Part shown: positions 20,570 through 23,515 of the stretch, piece after piece
Layout of the letters: the number at the start of each line of letters is the position of its first letter
Numbering within the stretch: position 1 is the stretch's first letter
From: a virus
DNA length: 23,515 nt
Reading direction: 5' to 3' (one strand)
IMG/VR virus record: IMGVR_UViG_3300044489_000058
Span: 1 to 23,515 of that record
Notes under the pieces: model-generated
Told to the model about the DNA's origin: nothing
What the model saw: the letters and a program-made list of their open reading frames with translations, nothing else
The model's database searches: none
Position numbers and translations under genes: made by a program

Positions 20570-21938
20570 TTGCTCCACCTCCTCTATTGAACGCCCTCAA
20601 TAACGCTGCACCGACGTTGTCAGTTTGTACCTGCTCGGCTGCCATCAACTCTTTTTCATGTTGATAATCATAGCCCCGCATCGTGGCGGCGGTTTCCTTT
20701 GACACAAGCCCAAGTTCCATATCTTGCTTGATGGCGTTTGATTCCTCCTGCTCGCTTTCTGGCAGCCATTCGCCCCATTGAATTGATCCTGCATCACCAG
20801 CAAACCCGCCAATGACCAACATCCGCCGGTTGAGTTCAATCAACGCTGCGCCGTACAACTCCTGCTTTGTGTGGATCCGCGAAACCGCATCCGCAAAAAG
20901 AACTTTCAGCCCGAAGTTCGTGAGTGATCCGAGTTTATCGCCAAGCGTGTCCAGGTCGACCTGCTGCGTGATGTCAAACAGGGCTTGACGAAGGAAGCGG
21001 ACGTACTCCAGTGACTTTGTGATGTCGGTCGAGGGCTCCAGGTATCCCAGGTCGCCGCCAACCGGAACGGGAAGCATGTTACCCGGAGCCGTGTCAATAA
21101 ACTCCGACTCGCCCTTGCGGATCCCAACCGCCTTGATGATCGGATGCGCCGCCATTCGGATGATTTTGCTCTGGTTTCCAGCGATGAAGTTTATCCGGTC
21201 TTGCAACTCGATCACGTCCTCGGTGATGTCAGGCTGCCCATACACGCCAACGGCTGGCAGGTTATGCCAATGGATGATCGGTGGGAAGTCAAACCCCCAA
21301 ACCATCGTTTCGCCCATGATCTGCCAATGACCGCCGGTAGACTGCCCCGCTTGATAGTCCGTGATCGTCCATCGGTTCGTGTCATCCAGTTCGACGACCT
21401 GCTTCCTGGCTACCTCTTTGCCATCAAAACCGATAATGTTGAACTGGATCGTGTACCGAATAGGCACTTCCACATCCTCCGGCATGGTATCAACCGTGAC
21501 GGTTGCGGGGTCAAGCACGATCAATCGCGGGTATGTTTTGCCATCGCTTCCGACCGCGCCGTCTGGAACGATCTTGACAAAGCAGGTTCCGCTCTCGGTT
21601 CCATACGTACCGACCCGATGCAGGGTAATTTCCTGGTTGTTTGCGCTCCAACAGGTGTTTAGCCATACCGCCTCTGGTGACTCATCTCCGTTTGGCAGGA
21701 TGAATTTCACCCCACCCCCGAACAGGTTAGAAACCGAACGGGAAACGATCAAACCAGTAAAGTTTAGAACAATGTTGTCATCAAATTTGTTCTGTCTTAC
21801 CGCCAACTGCCGCTTCTGCGATCCTACGCGGTACTCGCGGCGGGTCAGTACGAACTCTGACCGCTTTTGCATCTCGGTATTGAACCCGTCAAGCAGCCAG
21901 TTTATTAATTGGTTTCGTGCGCTGTCAAATATGCTCAT
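20562..21938 (-). CDS. Portal protein (SPP1 gp6 type)
   Basis: A 458-aa protein of usual portal length, starting MSIFDSARNQLINWLLDGFN one base after the terminase stop. It shows the portal pattern: a beta-rich wing (VSNLFGGGVKFILP, RLIVLDPATVTVDT), a clip and stem region with VIELQDRINFIAGNQSKIIR, and a helical crown with SGEWLPE-like and SAIKQDMELGLVSKETA-like segments. It forms the dodecameric DNA gate and terminase dock. Position after TerL confirms it. Confidence 0.9.
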   Translation of the reverse strand: MSIFDSARNQLINWLLDGFNTEMQKRSEFVLTRREYRVGSQKRQLAVRQNKFDDNIVLNFTGLIVSRSVSNLFGGGVKFILPNGDESPEAVWLNTCWSANNQEITLHRVGTYGTESGTCFVKIVPDGAVGSDGKTYPRLIVLDPATVTVDTMPEDVEVPIRYTIQFNIIGFDGKEVARKQVVELDDTNRWTITDYQAGQSTGGHWQIMGETMVWGFDFPPIIHWHNLPAVGVYGQPDITEDVIELQDRINFIAGNQSKIIRMAAHPIIKAVGIRKGESEFIDTAPGNMLPVPVGGDLGYLEPSTDITKSLEYVRFLRQALFDITQQVDLDTLGDKLGSLTNFGLKVLFADAVSRIHTKQELYGAALIELNRRMLVIGGFAGDAGSIQWGEWLPESEQEESNAIKQDMELGLVSKETAATMRGYDYQHEKELMAAEQVQTDNVGAALLRAFNRGGGANA

Positions 21939-21939
21939 A

Positions 21940-23172
21940 TTAGTACGGAGCCTCCAATACTTCCAACTTGCCAGGATATAACATTAACTCGGTTGCCGCC
22001 CAAACAAGCGCATCCATCCGGTTGGGTGAAGGGTCGCCTGGTATCCATAAACACATCTCGTCTTCCATTGACGGAAATAGCCCGACCTGGTGCGCTCGCC
22101 CCTGCTCATAGATCGCGGCGATAGGTTCGGCGCGGGTTGCCTTGCCCCTGGATGCGTGAACCAGCCTGACGTTGACGGTCGGGTCGACCGTCAAGATCGT
22201 TTGGCTCACCATCTCCCCGCCCTGATTCGCCTCAGCGATAACCGCGTCAGCCTTCCAACGATGATAGGCGGCAACTGCGGCGGTTGCCCATTGCAGGGGC
22301 GAACCCTGGACGCTGTTATCTTCCAGAATGTATATCTCCCCGTTTGTGCCAGCCGTGACGATTCCTGCCTCATCGCCGGTGGACGTGATGGACGGGTCAA
22401 CCCCGACAACGACCCTGTACAGGTTATCTGGACATTTCAAGACCCTGCTCTTGTCAATCGTTTCCCGCGTCCACAGCGCCCCAGGCGCTTCGTCGATGTC
22501 CTCGGCGAGTATCTCCTGACGATAGGCAAGGTTGGTCATATCATGGGTAATTTCATCCAGCGCCGACTTGCTTATCTTTGGGTTGTCCATGCTCGTAAAG
22601 TGAAACGCCTCCCACCTGCCAGTCTTGTCTTCAGCCGCCCGCTTGTACATCTTCGCGGCGTGCTGCGGGTCATTCGACTTCGTGACGCTTCGACTGTGAA
22701 GCGATGGCGGCGTATAAACGAAAACAGCATCCCCGTCATGATCCAACAACATCGGAGCACCGACTTCCTCCCAGGCTGCCTCATCCGTCAACTGCCATTC
22801 GTCGAGTATGAGCAAATCAGCATAGTCCCCACGCATTGTATCGCTGTTCCAGGCAGTTTTGCCCCTGATGCGCTGCTCCGTACCCCTCAACTCGATGATG
22901 TGCTCCGTTTCATTTTTATTGAATATCCCTGCCGAAACAGGCTCAGCCAGCGCACGGCAAACAAGCGCCCACCAACGCCCCAACTGGTCGGCGGTCGGCG
23001 CGGTGTAAAGCACCCGCCGCCCTGCCAGAAAGCGCTTGATAGATAGGATCGCCACCCCATGAGTTTTGCCGCTTCGCCGTCCTGCCCGAATGATCTTTCG
23101 TTTTGCAGTCGAATCGATAAACGCGGCTTGTTTTTCGTGCGGTCGGGATAGGTGTATCATCCTGTCAGTCAT
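21940..23172 (-). CDS. terL: Terminase large subunit
   Basis: A 410-aa packaging motor. Walker A GRRSGKT is at residues 31-37 and Walker B LLILDE at 120-125. The C-terminal nuclease domain has acidic residues in GVDPS (Asp259), IAEANQGGE (Glu314) and NRMDAL (Asp387), the RNase H-like triad. ATP hydrolysis drives DNA into the prohead and the nuclease cuts concatemers. The start at 23172 overlaps the TerS stop by 8 bases (ATGACTGA); in-frame starts upstream would run deep into terS and are unlikely. Confidence 0.95.
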   Translation of the reverse strand: MTDRMIHLSRPHEKQAAFIDSTAKRKIIRAGRRSGKTHGVAILSIKRFLAGRRVLYTAPTADQLGRWWALVCRALAEPVSAGIFNKNETEHIIELRGTEQRIRGKTAWNSDTMRGDYADLLILDEWQLTDEAAWEEVGAPMLLDHDGDAVFVYTPPSLHSRSVTKSNDPQHAAKMYKRAAEDKTGRWEAFHFTSMDNPKISKSALDEITHDMTNLAYRQEILAEDIDEAPGALWTRETIDKSRVLKCPDNLYRVVVGVDPSITSTGDEAGIVTAGTNGEIYILEDNSVQGSPLQWATAAVAAYHRWKADAVIAEANQGGEMVSQTILTVDPTVNVRLVHASRGKATRAEPIAAIYEQGRAHQVGLFPSMEDEMCLWIPGDPSPNRMDALVWAATELMLYPGKLEVLEAPY

Positions 23173-23473
23173 CGTACACCACCCGAAGCACCTGGACGGC
23201 ATCAATGTTGATGTTATCTGGTACTTTGCCGTAGCAAATTTCAAGGAACGCCCGCTGTAATTGCGGGTTTTTAGACTGCGCCCATTGACGCAGGATAGCC
23301 TCGCTTACCGTCACCTTATGCCCATTGATGATGATAGGCTGCCCGCCAGATGTCGCCTCCTCATGAGCGATAGCCTGAGCCAGTTCCCGAAGCGCGTCAA
23401 AGGTTTTAGGTCGCCCGCGTCTATTAATTCTTGCATCACCCTTTTTGAAAGTCCCTGGTTTTTGGTCTATCAT
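23165..23473 (-). CDS. terS: Terminase small subunit
   Basis: A 102-aa protein starting MIDQKPGTFKKGDARINRRG, the basic KGDxRINRxGRP DNA-binding motif found at the start of DUF5681-type small terminases, followed by helices (FDALRELAQAIAHEE and ILRQWAQSKNPQLQRAFLEI). It would recognise the packaging site and recruit TerL. It is the first gene of the minus-strand operon inside the window and is preceded by a large dyad. Confidence 0.82.
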   Translation of the reverse strand: MIDQKPGTFKKGDARINRRGRPKTFDALRELAQAIAHEEATSGGQPIIINGHKVTVSEAILRQWAQSKNPQLQRAFLEICYGKVPDNINIDAVQVLRVVYDD

Positions 23474-23475
23474 AT

Positions 23476-23513
23476 GGCGACCCCTTGTGATATAATAAAG
23501 TTATATTGTCGCC
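23476..23513 (-). promoter_or_regulatory. 38-bp dyad before the small terminase gene
   Basis: Outer arms GGCGAC (23476-23481) and GTCGCC (23508-23513) and inner arms ATATAA (23490-23495) and TTATAT (23501-23506) form an imperfect two-part dyad ending three bases before the terS start codon. The 5' part of the terS ribosome binding region lies inside it. It may be an operator, a translation-control hairpin or a packaging site. Any -35 element would be outside the window. Confidence 0.45.
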
Positions 23514-23515
23514 CA

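Noticed and set aside
22090-23046. A 318-codon plus-strand frame opposite the large terminase
   Set aside because: It is an antisense shadow of terL, Arg/Pro-rich with no ribosome binding site or family pattern. The opposite strand has full Walker and nuclease motifs.
1-23515. Integrase, repressor or attachment site marking a prophage
   Set aside because: No recombinase, CI-like repressor or duplicated att core was found, so lysogeny cannot be claimed from this window.

Overview
This window is almost certainly a piece of a tailed-phage (siphovirus-type, HK97-fold capsid) genome or prophage. The right four-fifths is one long minus-strand virion operon in standard order: small and large terminase, portal, MuF-like head protein, scaffold, capsid, connectors, tail terminator, tail tube, frameshifted tail chaperones, tape measure, tail tip, lysin. 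The left 3.7 kb is a plus-strand cluster of small genes around a RecT annealing protein, ended by a strong terminator. The two arms converge near 4.18 kb. Base composition is moderate and ribosome binding sites are mostly AGGAG-type. The host cannot be fixed from this window. A GH25 lysin shows only that the host has a peptidoglycan wall. A Chloroflexota-like anaerobe is a guess from general resemblance, not a result.

Left arm (1-3764, plus strand): the end of an unknown gene, a Rho-independent terminator, then a tight operon. Its first gene (203-544) looks like a DUF1874/AcrIII-1 viral ring nuclease, the anti-CRISPR that destroys cyclic tetra-adenylate made by type III CRISPR systems. After it come a one-helix membrane peptide, two small unknown proteins, RecT, another unknown protein, an Imm5-like protein ending in 22 perfect 12-nt tandem repeats, a small double CxxCxGxG zinc-knuckle protein and a second one-helix peptide. 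A G/C-stem terminator closes the operon. A 300-bp non-coding segment (3674-3971) then holds a promoter and repeated TAGAACA boxes ahead of an isolated AT-rich gene (3972-4184).

Right arm (4169-23473, minus strand), in transcription order: TerS, TerL, portal, a conserved-looking structural protein, a 38-aa membrane peptide, MuF-like head protein, two small genes (53 and 50 aa), a promoter plus a long hairpin leader, scaffold, major capsid protein, likely decoration protein, two glycosyltransferases, connector, head closure, HK97-gp10-like protein, DUF3168-like tail terminator, tail tube, chaperones G and G-T (-1 frameshift on CCCAAAC), tape measure, three tail-tip or baseplate proteins, GH25 lysin, metallophosphoesterase, a beta-class DNA methyltransferase and a small winged-helix-like protein. 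Most junctions are ATGA or short overlaps, so translational coupling is the rule.

The items most worth follow-up are the candidate AcrIII-1 ring nuclease, the structured leader before the scaffold gene, the complete frameshift signal in the tail chaperones, two glycosyltransferases placed inside the virion module, and the 22-copy tetrapeptide repeat protein.
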